Part shown: one piece after another, positions 14,655 through 22,099 of the stretch | Position numbering within the stretch: the stretch's first letter is position 1 | Layout of the letters: the number at the start of each line of letters is the position of its first letter | From: JBBRTJ01 sp038244535 | GTDB lineage: Bacteria; Actinomycetota; Acidimicrobiia; Acidimicrobiales; Ilumatobacteraceae | NCBI GenBank assembly: GCA_038244535.1 | Contig: JBBRTJ010000050.1 | Span: forward strand, 1 to 26,256 | Direction: 5' to 3' | DNA: 26,256 nt | Program-made: the position numbers and the translations under genes | Notes under the pieces: generated by a model | Database searches by the model: none | What the model saw: only the letters and a program-made list of their open reading frames with translations | What the model was told of the DNA's origin: nothing

Positions 14655-14915
14655 ATGCTCGGTACCGTCGTCTGGATCCTGATCGGCCTGCTCATCGGGG
14701 CCTTCATCTTCAAGTTCGGCCTCGCCATGCTGCGCAGCGTGACCACGCCGCTGCCTGGTCCGCCCCCCGCTGGCGAGCTGCGCAAGGTGAACCTGCGCTA
14801 TCGATGCTCGATCTGCGGGGTCGAGCTGAAGCTCACCTTGGCCAACGACGAGGAGCCCGAGCCGCCCCGTCATTGCCAGGAGGACATGGACCTCGTCGCC
14901 CCCATCATGGAGTGA
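14655..14915 (+). CDS. Small membrane-anchored putative zinc-ribbon protein
   Basis: An 86-aa protein with one N-terminal transmembrane helix (about 4-26, VVWILIGLLIGAFIFKFGLAML) and a short Pro-rich spacer. The small domain carries Cys51 and Cys54 (YRCSICGVEL), then His73 and Cys74 (PPRHCQEDM). The four residues could bind one zinc. I recall similar small conserved proteins in Actinobacteria, but no function is established to my knowledge. It is transcribed away from vapBC and shares its promoter region. The start is the only ATG that keeps the helix whole. Confidence 0.65.
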   Translation: MLGTVVWILIGLLIGAFIFKFGLAMLRSVTTPLPGPPPAGELRKVNLRYRCSICGVELKLTLANDEEPEPPRHCQEDMDLVAPIME

Positions 14916-14929
14916 CGTCAGTCACCGAG

Positions 14930-14952
14930 TTCATCCCCAACCTGTGGATGAA
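14930..14952. other. Short inverted repeat after the Cys/His protein gene
   Basis: TTCATCC (14930-14936) and GGATGAA (14946-14952) form a 7-bp stem with a 9-nt loop, 15 bp after the stop at 14915. It is a weak terminator candidate. The wider gap 14916-15065 also holds an isolated AGGAGGT and a second inverted repeat. Confidence 0.35.
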
Positions 14953-15047
14953 GTTGAGGTTAGTCACATCGTTGTAACTCTGGCGACCACTGGGTGTGGG
15001 CAGGTACCACTCCGCGGATCATCTGAGAGGAGGTAACCATCAGTGTC

Positions 15048-15064
15048 ATCCACAGGCTGTGGAT
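15048..15064. terminator. Short hairpin after cydB
   Basis: ATCCACAG and CTGTGGAT are exact complements around a single G and begin one base past the cydB stop codon (minus strand). A one-base loop cannot form, so the working stem would be 7 bp or less. The GC content is modest, and this is a weak terminator at best. Confidence 0.35.
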
Positions 15065-15065
15065 C

Positions 15066-16097
15066 TCACGTGACGGTCGTTGGAGGCGGGCGAGGCAGGG
15101 TGTCGTCGCTCCAGCGGCGGGTGTTGACGAGCACGTAGAGCCAGATGAGGGCGGGAACCGCCGTCACGGCAGCCACTGCGAACACGATGATCAGGCCGAC
15201 CAACGTGGCGTGGGCACCGGCCGCCTGGTCGATCGTCATGTGGTCAACCAGTACGTCGGGGTACTGGGCGACGCCCCACCCGCCGACGATGGTCGCGACC
15301 GCTCCGACGGCGGCGAAGCGGGCGAGGCCGTACCGGCGGCGCGACAGCAGCCAGAGCGCCGCGGCACCACACACGGCCGAGGCGGCGACGAGCGGAGCGG
15401 CTCGCCCTTGCAGGCCTTCGGCGAGCGAAGGGGCATCGGCCTTGAGCGTGACGGCGGCGACGAGGGCGACCGCGCCACTGATGGCGCCGCTCACGAGCCC
15501 GCGGCGCCCGCACCAGTCGGCCAGATCGTCGTGGCCGCCCCGAGCGGCATCCGCGGCGAGGAAGCAGGCTGCGAGGAACGCCGCCGTGAGCACGGCCAGG
15601 ACCCCGCCGACGATCGATGTCGGCCCGGTCCAGCTCGACCAGGAGTCGCCGCCCTCGACCGGAACGCGGCCACTGGCGACCGCGCCGGCGATGGTGCCGA
15701 GGAAGAACGGCGTCACGAGCGACGCCGCGGCAAAGCCGGCCCCGAACACCCGGGCCTGGGCGAGGTTGGCGGACGCCTTGCGAAAGGCGAAGCCCGCACC
15801 ACGCACGACGATTCCGAGACCGACGAGCATCCATGGGATGAACAGCGTCGTCATCTGGGCGGTGAACGCCACGGGGAACGCCGTCCACATGAACACCAAG
15901 ATGTAGATGAGCCAGACGTGGTTGGCCTCCCACACCGGGCCGATGCTGTGGTCGACCTGGGTGCGAACCTGCGCGCCCCGGGTGCCGCCACCGGCCATCA
16001 GGTCCCACACGCCGCTGCCGAAGTCGGCCCCACCGAACAGCGCGTACGCGATGACCCCGACGAACAAGAGCGCGGCCACCACGTCGGCGATGTTCAT
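15066..16097 (-). CDS. cydB: Cytochrome bd oxidase subunit II
   Basis: A 343-aa membrane subunit of the cytochrome bd quinol:oxygen oxidoreductase. It is very hydrophobic, with repeated transmembrane segments, and begins with the characteristic N-terminus ADVVAALLFVGVIAYALFGGADFGSGVWDL. VWEANHVWLIYILVFMWTAFPVAF (about 53-76) is another family hallmark. CydB carries no haem of its own but stabilises the complex with CydA. Its ATG overlaps the cydA stop by 4 bp. The CydDC transporter usually needed for assembly is not in the window. Confidence 0.93.
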   Translation of the reverse strand: MNIADVVAALLFVGVIAYALFGGADFGSGVWDLMAGGGTRGAQVRTQVDHSIGPVWEANHVWLIYILVFMWTAFPVAFTAQMTTLFIPWMLVGLGIVVRGAGFAFRKASANLAQARVFGAGFAAASLVTPFFLGTIAGAVASGRVPVEGGDSWSSWTGPTSIVGGVLAVLTAAFLAACFLAADAARGGHDDLADWCGRRGLVSGAISGAVALVAAVTLKADAPSLAEGLQGRAAPLVAASAVCGAAALWLLSRRRYGLARFAAVGAVATIVGGWGVAQYPDVLVDHMTIDQAAGAHATLVGLIIVFAVAAVTAVPALIWLYVLVNTRRWSDDTLPRPPPTTVT

Positions 16098-17509
16098 GAA
16101 CGTTCCGACGAGGCGATGGTGTTGGCCAGCTCATTGGACGCGGCACCGCGGTCGACATCGGCCGCGGCGGGCCCGTACGGCGACGGCAGGTCGAGCGTCT
16201 CTCCGGCCCGCCAGCGCCGGCTCATGGACTGCATGACGCGAACCGCGGCCACGCCCATCGCCGTGTAGACGATGGCCAGGACCGTGAGGCTGATCCACAC
16301 CCCGCTGTTGTGGGTGACCGCCTCGTCGACCTTCAGGATGCCAAAGGCGATCCAGGGCTGGCGGCCCACCTCGGTGGTGGTCCATCCCGCCTGGAGGGCA
16401 ACGACGGCGGCGGCGCCTGACCACGACGCCGCGCGCAGGAAGCGGCGCGACGCGAGCGGATCGTGTCCGCGGCGCCGCCGCCACCAGAACCACAGCACGA
16501 GCCCCGCCAAACCCAGCGACAGCCCCACCATGGTCTGGAAGGCGAGGTGGGTCACGTTGATCGGCGGGAGGAGCTCGGCAGGGATCTGGTCGAAGCCCTT
16601 GATGGGCAGGTCGGTGCTCCCCCGAGCGATGAACGATCCGAGGCCGGGTACTTGGATGGCTCCGACCACCCGGCCGTTGACGTAGATCCCTCCGATGGTC
16701 AGCGGGGCGTGGGTCTCGGTGGTGACGGCCAGCTCCATCGCGGCGAGCTTCGAGGGCTGCGCGGTTGCCAGACGCATCCCCGTGACGTGGCCGACGAACG
16801 GCTGCACCAGGGCCGCCACCGAGGCGAAGGCAAAGGCGATCGTGAAACCGAGGCGATGGGTCCGATCGGTTCGGCCGCGTCGCATGCCGACCGCGTAGAC
16901 CGACGCCACCAGGAACCCGGTCACGATGTAGGCGGCCAGGAACATGTGCAGCGCGTGCGTCCAGACGGCGTCGTTGAACATGGCGGCCAACGGGTTCACG
17001 TTGGTGACCTTGCCGTCGACGAGATCGAAGCCGCTCGGGGAGTTCATCCAGGCGTTGACCGCCAGGATGCAGAAGGTGCCGAACAGGCCGCTCACCATGA
17101 TGGGGACCAGCGTGAGCAGGTGGACGCGTGGGGACAGCCGGTCCCAGCCGTAGAGGTAGATGCCGAGGAAGATGGCCTCGGTGAAGAACGCGATTCCCTC
17201 CATCGCGAACGGCAGGCCGATGACATCGCCGAACTGCGACATGAGGCCGGGCCAGAGGAGCCCCATCTCGAAGCTCAGGATCGTGCCCGAGACGGCGCCG
17301 ACCGCGAACAGCACGGCGGCGACCTTCGACCACTTGCGGGCCAGCGTGAGCGCGGCCGCATCGCCGCGATGCATGCCGCGCCAATGGGCGGCGAAGATCA
17401 TGGCGGGAAAGGCCACGCCGACGCAGGACAGCACGATGTGAAAGCCGAGCGAGAGCGCCATCTGGTAGCGCGCGGCCATCAGCTGGCTGGCGGTGTCGGC
17501 CAGGAGCAT
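16094..17509 (-). CDS. cydA: Cytochrome bd oxidase subunit I, short Q-loop type
   Basis: A 471-aa haem-bearing subunit that oxidises quinol and reduces O2 to water with high affinity, important at low oxygen. Haem ligands are recognisable: His24 (SLGFHIVLS), His188 (ALHMFLAAYIVTG) and Met327 (AFQTMVGL). Glu104 and Glu111 in AMEGIAFFTEAIF occupy the haem b595/proton-path region. Quinol-site Lys254 and Glu259 (QPSKLAAMEL) and the GRQPW motif (382-386) are present. Only 73 residues separate Lys254 from Met327, against about 140 in E. coli, so this is the short Q-loop class. The ATG lies 31 bp after crgA on the same strand with no Shine-Dalgarno and no -10 at the usual spacing, so read-through from crgA is plausible. 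Confidence 0.93.
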   Translation of the reverse strand: MLLADTASQLMAARYQMALSLGFHIVLSCVGVAFPAMIFAAHWRGMHRGDAAALTLARKWSKVAAVLFAVGAVSGTILSFEMGLLWPGLMSQFGDVIGLPFAMEGIAFFTEAIFLGIYLYGWDRLSPRVHLLTLVPIMVSGLFGTFCILAVNAWMNSPSGFDLVDGKVTNVNPLAAMFNDAVWTHALHMFLAAYIVTGFLVASVYAVGMRRGRTDRTHRLGFTIAFAFASVAALVQPFVGHVTGMRLATAQPSKLAAMELAVTTETHAPLTIGGIYVNGRVVGAIQVPGLGSFIARGSTDLPIKGFDQIPAELLPPINVTHLAFQTMVGLSLGLAGLVLWFWWRRRRGHDPLASRRFLRAASWSGAAAVVALQAGWTTTEVGRQPWIAFGILKVDEAVTHNSGVWISLTVLAIVYTAMGVAAVRVMQSMSRRWRAGETLDLPSPYGPAAADVDRGAASNELANTIASSERS

Positions 17510-17540
17510 GGTTACCCCGGCGGAGGCGGCGTGGAACCCC

Positions 17541-17873
17541 TCATCTCCACGACGTGGCGGTGATGATCCCGGCCAGGATGAAGCCCAGGCCGACGAACAG
17601 CAGGACCGAGCTGGCGCCCCAGATGAGCTCCATGTAGTTGAGCACGATCACCAGCACGCCCACGCCGATGAGCCCGAACACGAGCCCGCCCCACCACCGG
17701 GGGCTCGACTTCTTGCTCCTGGGGGTAGGGGGCGTGTAGCGCGACGACGCCTGCGTGGCGTGGCGGGCCGCGTCGGTGCGCACGTTGGGGGCAGGTGCCT
17801 TCGTGGTCGGGACACCAGGCTTGGTGCCCTTTGGGGTGGTGCGTCCGCCGGAGGTCTTCTTGGGAGGAGCCAT
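17541..17873 (-). CDS. crgA: Cell division protein CrgA
   Basis: A 110-aa septum-associated membrane protein. The N-terminal half is basic and Pro/Thr-rich (APPKKTSGGRTTPKG onward). The second half holds two transmembrane helices, starting GGLVFGLIGVGVLVIVLNYM and SSVLLFVGLGFILAGIIT. A pair of helices joined by a short MELIWGAS-like loop is typical of CrgA, which recruits or restrains FtsZ/FtsI-type division proteins in Mycobacterium and Streptomyces. Position supports it: in Actinobacteria crgA sits near trpG and pknB, as here. I used ATG 17873, preceded by TAAGTT at 8 nt; the frame stays open to 17918. The cydAB genes follow on the same strand. Confidence 0.88.
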   Translation of the reverse strand: MAPPKKTSGGRTTPKGTKPGVPTTKAPAPNVRTDAARHATQASSRYTPPTPRSKKSSPRWWGGLVFGLIGVGVLVIVLNYMELIWGASSVLLFVGLGFILAGIITATSWR

Positions 17874-17881
17874 CGGGCGCC

Positions 17882-17887
17882 AACTTA
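17882..17887 (-). promoter_or_regulatory. -10 element of crgA
   Basis: The minus strand reads TAAGTT, ending 8 nt before the crgA ATG at 17873. The 56-bp space between crgA and the divergent trpG contains both promoters; trpG has the weaker CATGCT at 17916-17921, 8 nt before its GTG. Confidence 0.4.
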
Positions 17888-17929
17888 CGCGTTCGACAGG
17901 GATCGGCGAGGCGGCCATGCTCGGCGATC

Positions 17930-18502
17930 GTGAGTTCGCCGCGGGTGCTCGTCATCGACAACTACGACTCGTTCGTCTACAACCTGGTCCAGTACCTGGG
18001 TGAGCTGGGGGCCGATCCGATCGTCGTACGCAACAACGCGATGTCGCTCGACCAGGCGCTGGCGCTCGAGGCCGATGCCGTGCTGCTCTCGCCCGGGCCG
18101 GGGCGGCCCGAAGATGCCGGGCTCACCGTCACCATCTTGGAGGCCTACCAGGGCCCGATCTTGGGCGTGTGCCTCGGCCACCAGGCCATCGGCTACGTCT
18201 TTGGGGCCGAGGTGGTGCGGGCGCCCGAGCTGCTGCACGGCAAGACGAGCCTGGTCCACCACCACGGCCAGGGCGTGTTCGCCGGCCTACCTGAGCCGTT
18301 CGAGGCGACCCGCTACCACTCGCTGGTGGTCGAGCGGTCCAGCGTGCCCGACGAGCTCGAGATCACCGCCGAGACCGCCGACGGCCTCGTGATGGGGCTC
18401 CGCCATCGCCACCGCCCGATCGAGGGCGTGCAGTTCCATCCCGAGTCGATCTTGACCACCGGCGGTCACGACCTCCTGCGTACGTTCCTCGCCGGGATCT
18501 GA
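17930..18502 (+). CDS. trpG/pabA: Anthranilate/aminodeoxychorismate synthase glutamine amidotransferase
   Basis: A 190-aa class I glutamine amidotransferase that releases ammonia from glutamine for anthranilate (tryptophan) or aminodeoxychorismate (folate) synthesis. It opens with VLVIDNYDSFVYNLVQYLGELG. The catalytic triad is Cys81 (GVCLGHQAIG), His170 and Glu172 (GVQFHPES). The synthase partner TrpE/PabB is not nearby, so one subunit may serve both pathways. Location beside pknB and crgA matches the actinobacterial arrangement. The start is GTG 17930, the last start before the conserved fold; the frame stays open upstream but would overlap crgA. Confidence 0.92.
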   Translation: MSSPRVLVIDNYDSFVYNLVQYLGELGADPIVVRNNAMSLDQALALEADAVLLSPGPGRPEDAGLTVTILEAYQGPILGVCLGHQAIGYVFGAEVVRAPELLHGKTSLVHHHGQGVFAGLPEPFEATRYHSLVVERSSVPDELEITAETADGLVMGLRHRHRPIEGVQFHPESILTTGGHDLLRTFLAGI

Positions 18503-18504
18503 AG

Positions 18505-18525
18505 CTCGGCGCCGCGCTGGCCGAG
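18505..18525. terminator. Small hairpin between convergent trpG and pknB
   Basis: CTCGGC (18505-18510) pairs with GCCGAG (18520-18525) around a 9-nt loop, filling the 24-nt gap between the two stop codons. It is a candidate bidirectional terminator, though the stem is only 6 bp. Confidence 0.4.
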
Positions 18526-18526
18526 A

Positions 18527-20569
18527 TCAGGTGGTCGTCGTCGGCGCGATGGTGGTGGTGGTGGTGGCCGGTGGCGGCAGGGCCTTGCCGACGTTGATGG
18601 TGACCGTGCTGCCCTTGGCCGCCTGGGTGGCCGCCGGCGGGTTCTGACTGATCACCTTGCCGTCCTGGGGCGAGCCGAAGGGGACGTCGATGAAGACGCT
18701 CTGGCTGGGGAAGCCCGCGTTCTGCAGAGTGCGGATGGCAGTGGTCTCGGTTTGGCCGACCACGTTGGGCACGGCCACCGGGGCGGTGCCGCTCGACACG
18801 ACCATGTCGATCGTTGACCCTTTCTCGGCCTGGGTGTTGGGGGCCGGGGTGGTGCTGATGACCCTGCCGACAGGGACGGTGTCGCTGGCGGCCTGCGTGG
18901 CGTTGACCACGAAGCCGGCCTGGGTGAGTGCGGCCGTGGCGGCCACCGCGTCTTGGTTCAAGACGTTGGGGACGGCGACCTTGCCCTTGCCCGACGGCGT
19001 GACGAGCTGGACCTTGCTACCGGCGTCGACCTTGCCCGCCTTGGGCGTCTGGTCGATGACCGTGCCCTCCACCTTGTCGGGCGCGTCGCGTGGGACCACC
19101 TCGACGGTGAGCCCGAGCGCCTGGGCTGACTTGGTGGCGGAGGCGACCGTGCTGCCGGTGTAGTCGGGGAGGTCGACTTGGCCCTTGCCGGAGCTGACGG
19201 TGATCTCGACGATCGAGCCCTTCTTGGCTTCGACGCCGGCGACCGGGTTCGTCGAGATGACGGTGCCGACGGGCGCGGTGTCGCTGACCTGGTTGACGAT
19301 CGAGGTGTCGAAGCCCTGGGCCTTGAGGGTCGCCTCGGCCTGGGCCAGCGGCTTGCCGACGACGTCGGTGACGGCCACCGTGGGCACCTGGTTGTCGCTG
19401 CTGTTGAGGGCCCACTGCGACACGAAGAAGATGCCGGCCACGAGGGCGAGCAGCGCCAGGATGATGCCGATCACGAGGAGGGCTGTACGGCGGGGAGGAT
19501 CGTCGTCGTAGCCGCCGCGCTGGTAGTTGGCCGGGGGCGGACCGCCCCGCTGCTGAGGCACCACCGTGGTAGCTCCCGGCGTGGCGCGAACCGCGGAGGT
19601 GGGAGCGCTCGAAGCCCCGGCGACGGCCACACCAGCGGCCCCGGCGGCGGCACCGAGCAGAGGATCACGGGCGCGCACGGGGGGCTGGGCCCTGGTGGGG
19701 GCCGAGCCGGGCGGCGCGGCGATGACAGCGTGACCGTCGCGGAACCGGCGCAGGTCGTTGCGCAGATCTTCGGCCGACGGGTAGCGGGCGGCGGCGTTCT
19801 TGGCCAGCAGCTTCATCACGATGGCCTCGTACGCGCGCGGCACATCGGGTGTGATCGACGACAGCGGGGCGGGCGCGTCGTGCACCTGCTGGTAGGCGAT
19901 GGCCACGGGGTTGTCACCTGCGAACGGCGGCCTTCCAGCCACCATCTCGTACATGACGATGCCGAGTGAGTAGAGGTCGCTGCGGGGATCGGAGCTGCCA
20001 CCCTGGGCCTGCTCGGGCGAGAAGTAGGTGGCCGTGCCCATGACCGAACCGGCTTGGGTGAGGTGCTCCTGCTCGGCCGGGCTGCCGAGAGCGCGGGCGA
20101 TGCCGAAGTCGGCCACCTTCACCGAACCGTTGGGCGACACCAGGATGTTGGCGGGCTTGATGTCGCGGTGCACGACCCCGTTTCGGTGCGCGAACCCGAG
20201 GGCGGCGGCCACGTCGGAGGCGACGTCGGCGGCTCGCTCGGGCAGCAGCGGGCCTTCGGCCTTGACGATCTCGGCCAGCGAGCGGCCCTTTACGTACTCC
20301 ATCACGATGAAGTACGTGGAGCCCTGACGACCCCAGTCGTACACGCCGACGATGTTGGGGTGCGTCAGGTTGGCGGCGGCCTGCGCTTCGCGGCGGAAGC
20401 GCTCGACGAAGGTCGGATCCGTAGCGAACTCGGGGAACAGCACCTTGACTGCCACCGGTCGATCGAGGAGCAGGTCGCGGGCCAGGAAGACGTCGGCCAT
20501 GCCGCCACGGCCGATGCGGCTGTGGATCTCGTAGCGGTCGTTGAAAACGGGTCGATCGGATCCGGCCAT
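18527..20569 (-). CDS. pknB: PASTA-domain Ser/Thr protein kinase
   Basis: A 680-aa transmembrane kinase controlling wall growth and division. The kinase domain (about 12-275) is complete: Gly loop GRGGMADVF (20-28), Lys42 (VAVKVL), HRDIKPANIL with catalytic Asp136, DFGIAR with Asp154, and an activation loop ending in TATYFSPEQAQG. A Pro/Ala-rich juxtamembrane stretch leads to one helix (362-384). Four extracellular PASTA repeats (about 395-661) should bind peptidoglycan fragments. The protein ends in a Thr-rich tail (ATTTTTTIAPTTTT). It is the last gene of the cluster, 60 bp after pbpA, with TAAGGT 10 nt before its ATG, so it may have its own promoter. No second kinase (PknA) is present. Confidence 0.96.
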   Translation of the reverse strand: MAGSDRPVFNDRYEIHSRIGRGGMADVFLARDLLLDRPVAVKVLFPEFATDPTFVERFRREAQAAANLTHPNIVGVYDWGRQGSTYFIVMEYVKGRSLAEIVKAEGPLLPERAADVASDVAAALGFAHRNGVVHRDIKPANILVSPNGSVKVADFGIARALGSPAEQEHLTQAGSVMGTATYFSPEQAQGGSSDPRSDLYSLGIVMYEMVAGRPPFAGDNPVAIAYQQVHDAPAPLSSITPDVPRAYEAIVMKLLAKNAAARYPSAEDLRNDLRRFRDGHAVIAAPPGSAPTRAQPPVRARDPLLGAAAGAAGVAVAGASSAPTSAVRATPGATTVVPQQRGGPPPANYQRGGYDDDPPRRTALLVIGIILALLALVAGIFFVSQWALNSSDNQVPTVAVTDVVGKPLAQAEATLKAQGFDTSIVNQVSDTAPVGTVISTNPVAGVEAKKGSIVEITVSSGKGQVDLPDYTGSTVASATKSAQALGLTVEVVPRDAPDKVEGTVIDQTPKAGKVDAGSKVQLVTPSGKGKVAVPNVLNQDAVAATAALTQAGFVVNATQAASDTVPVGRVISTTPAPNTQAEKGSTIDMVVSSGTAPVAVPNVVGQTETTAIRTLQNAGFPSQSVFIDVPFGSPQDGKVISQNPPAATQAAKGSTVTINVGKALPPPATTTTTIAPTTTT
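18551..18567. repeat. GGT triplet run in the pknB tail
   Basis: Five consecutive GGT triplets (ACC, threonine, on the coding strand), part of the Thr-rich C-terminus. Slippage would change the tail length without shifting the frame. Confidence 0.8.
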
Positions 20570-20579
20570 GGTGGGCTGA

Positions 20580-20585
20580 ACCTTA
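20580..20585 (-). promoter_or_regulatory. -10 element of pknB
   Basis: The minus strand reads TAAGGT, ending 10 nt before the pknB ATG at 20569, within the 60-bp gap after pbpA. It would give a transcript with a leader of about four bases. Confidence 0.35.
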
Positions 20586-20629
20586 CCGAGGGGGTGCTGT
20601 GCAACTCGGGCAGGGTGTCCCGCGAACCG

Positions 20630-22099
20630 TTACGGGAGGTTGAGGCTGAGGAGCTTGGCGATGACGGCGCGAGCAATGGGAGCGGCGACCGCCCCACCGG
20701 TGATCTCGCTGACGCCGGGTTGGGCGGTCACGATGACCGCCACCGCGATGCGGGGCGCTTCAGCGGGGGCGAAGCCGAGGATCCACGCGTGCGACGAGGG
20801 CGGCGTCGTGCCGAGCTGCGCGGTGCCCGTCTTGCCACCGACGTTCACCCCGGGGATGGCCAGGTTCTTGGCGGTGCCGTTCTGCACGACGTTGACGAGG
20901 TCAGCGCTCAGGATGGCGGCTACCGAGGGTGACATGGCACCGAGCCACGGCCGCGGCTGGTAGCGCTGGATCACCTCGCCCCTCGTGTTGCGCACCTCTT
21001 GTAGGACATGGGGCTGCATGATCGTGCCCCCGTTGGCGACGGCGCCGGCGACCATGGCCATCATCATTGGGGTGGCCTGCACGTCGTTCTGCCCGAACGC
21101 GGTCTGGGCCAGCTTCGGGGAGTCGCGGACGAGGGCGGCGAGCGTCGGGTAGGTCGACTGGGCCGGGCGCGGGAGGTCGAACGGAACCGGCTGGTCGAAG
21201 CCGAAGGCCGTGGCCCGATCGCGCATGATCAGCGCGCCGAGGTCGACGCCGATCTGGGCGAAGGCCGTGTTGCAGCTCACGCGCAGGATCTCGGCGAGGT
21301 TGCCGCCGCAGGTGGTGCCGCCGAAGTTCTTGATCGGGTTGGTGGTGCCCGGCGGGATGTACTGGTTCGACGTCGGGTAGACGGGCGCCTCGGGCGTGAC
21401 CTGGCCGCTCTCGAGGCCGGCGGACGCTGTCACCACCTTGTAGGTGCTGCCCGGGAAGTAGCGCTCCTGGTAGGTGGCGGCCAGGAGCGGCTTGCCCGGG
21501 GCGAGCAGCAGCGATTCACGGGCGGCCTTGGCCGCCTCGGTGTTGTGAGTGGCGATGGTGTTGGGGTCGAAGCTGGGGTAGCTCCACAGGGCCAGGATCG
21601 CCCCGGTTCGGGGGTCGATCGCCACCACCGCGCCGTTTCGCGGCCCGAGGGCGTCCTTGGCCACCTGCTGAAGATCGGCCCGCAAGGTGAGGGTGAGGTC
21701 GGCGATGTCGCTGCTGTCGTTGGCGAACAGGCCGGCGATGCCACGGGCCCGCTCGTTGCGGCTGCGCCCGGCCAACAGGTCGTTGTAGCTCTGCTCGGTG
21801 CCGCTCGTGCCGTAGGTGAGGCTGAAGTAGCCGACGCTGTGGGCGAACAGGTCGCCGAGCGGGTAGCGACGCAGCAGGTCGTAGCGGTCGCCCGAGGGGA
21901 TCGACTCGGCGGCGATCTTGCCGTCGGCGGTCTGGATGAAGCCACGCTGCCGGCTGAAGTCGGCGATGACCTCGCGATTGTTCAGCGGGTTCGAGTTGTA
22001 CTGGTCGGCCTTGACGACCTGGATCACGTTGAGCTGCACGAACAGCGCGATGAAGCAGACGATGAGGCCGATCCCGAGGCGACGGATCTGGGTGTTCAT
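20630..22099 (-). CDS. pbpA: Class B penicillin-binding protein (PbpA-like transpeptidase)
   Basis: A 489-aa peptidoglycan transpeptidase. An N-terminal membrane anchor (IGLIVCFIALFVQLNVIQVV, 10-29) is followed by a dimerisation region containing ADFSRQRGFIQTADGKIAAES. The penicillin-binding domain has all three active-site motifs: the nucleophile Ser218 in PGSTYK, SCN at 275-277 and KTG at 423-425. There are no C-terminal PASTA repeats, as expected for PbpA and unlike PonA-type enzymes. Its ATG overlaps the upstream SEDS gene's stop by 4 bp, the standard pairing of a glycan polymerase with its transpeptidase. Confidence 0.94.
   Translation of the reverse strand: MNTQIRRLGIGLIVCFIALFVQLNVIQVVKADQYNSNPLNNREVIADFSRQRGFIQTADGKIAAESIPSGDRYDLLRRYPLGDLFAHSVGYFSLTYGTSGTEQSYNDLLAGRSRNERARGIAGLFANDSSDIADLTLTLRADLQQVAKDALGPRNGAVVAIDPRTGAILALWSYPSFDPNTIATHNTEAAKAARESLLLAPGKPLLAATYQERYFPGSTYKVVTASAGLESGQVTPEAPVYPTSNQYIPPGTTNPIKNFGGTTCGGNLAEILRVSCNTAFAQIGVDLGALIMRDRATAFGFDQPVPFDLPRPAQSTYPTLAALVRDSPKLAQTAFGQNDVQATPMMMAMVAGAVANGGTIMQPHVLQEVRNTRGEVIQRYQPRPWLGAMSPSVAAILSADLVNVVQNGTAKNLAIPGVNVGGKTGTAQLGTTPPSSHAWILGFAPAEAPRIAVAVIVTAQPGVSEITGGAVAAPIARAVIAKLLSLNLP

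Noticed and set aside
14943..15066. Replication origin
   Set aside because: Three imperfect DnaA-like boxes only, with no AT-rich unwinding region and no dnaA, dnaN or gyrase genes nearby.
16463..17563. Open frame on the plus strand opposite cydA
   Set aside because: Asp/Glu/His/Gly-rich shadow sequence with no motif; cydA is full length with its haem ligands.
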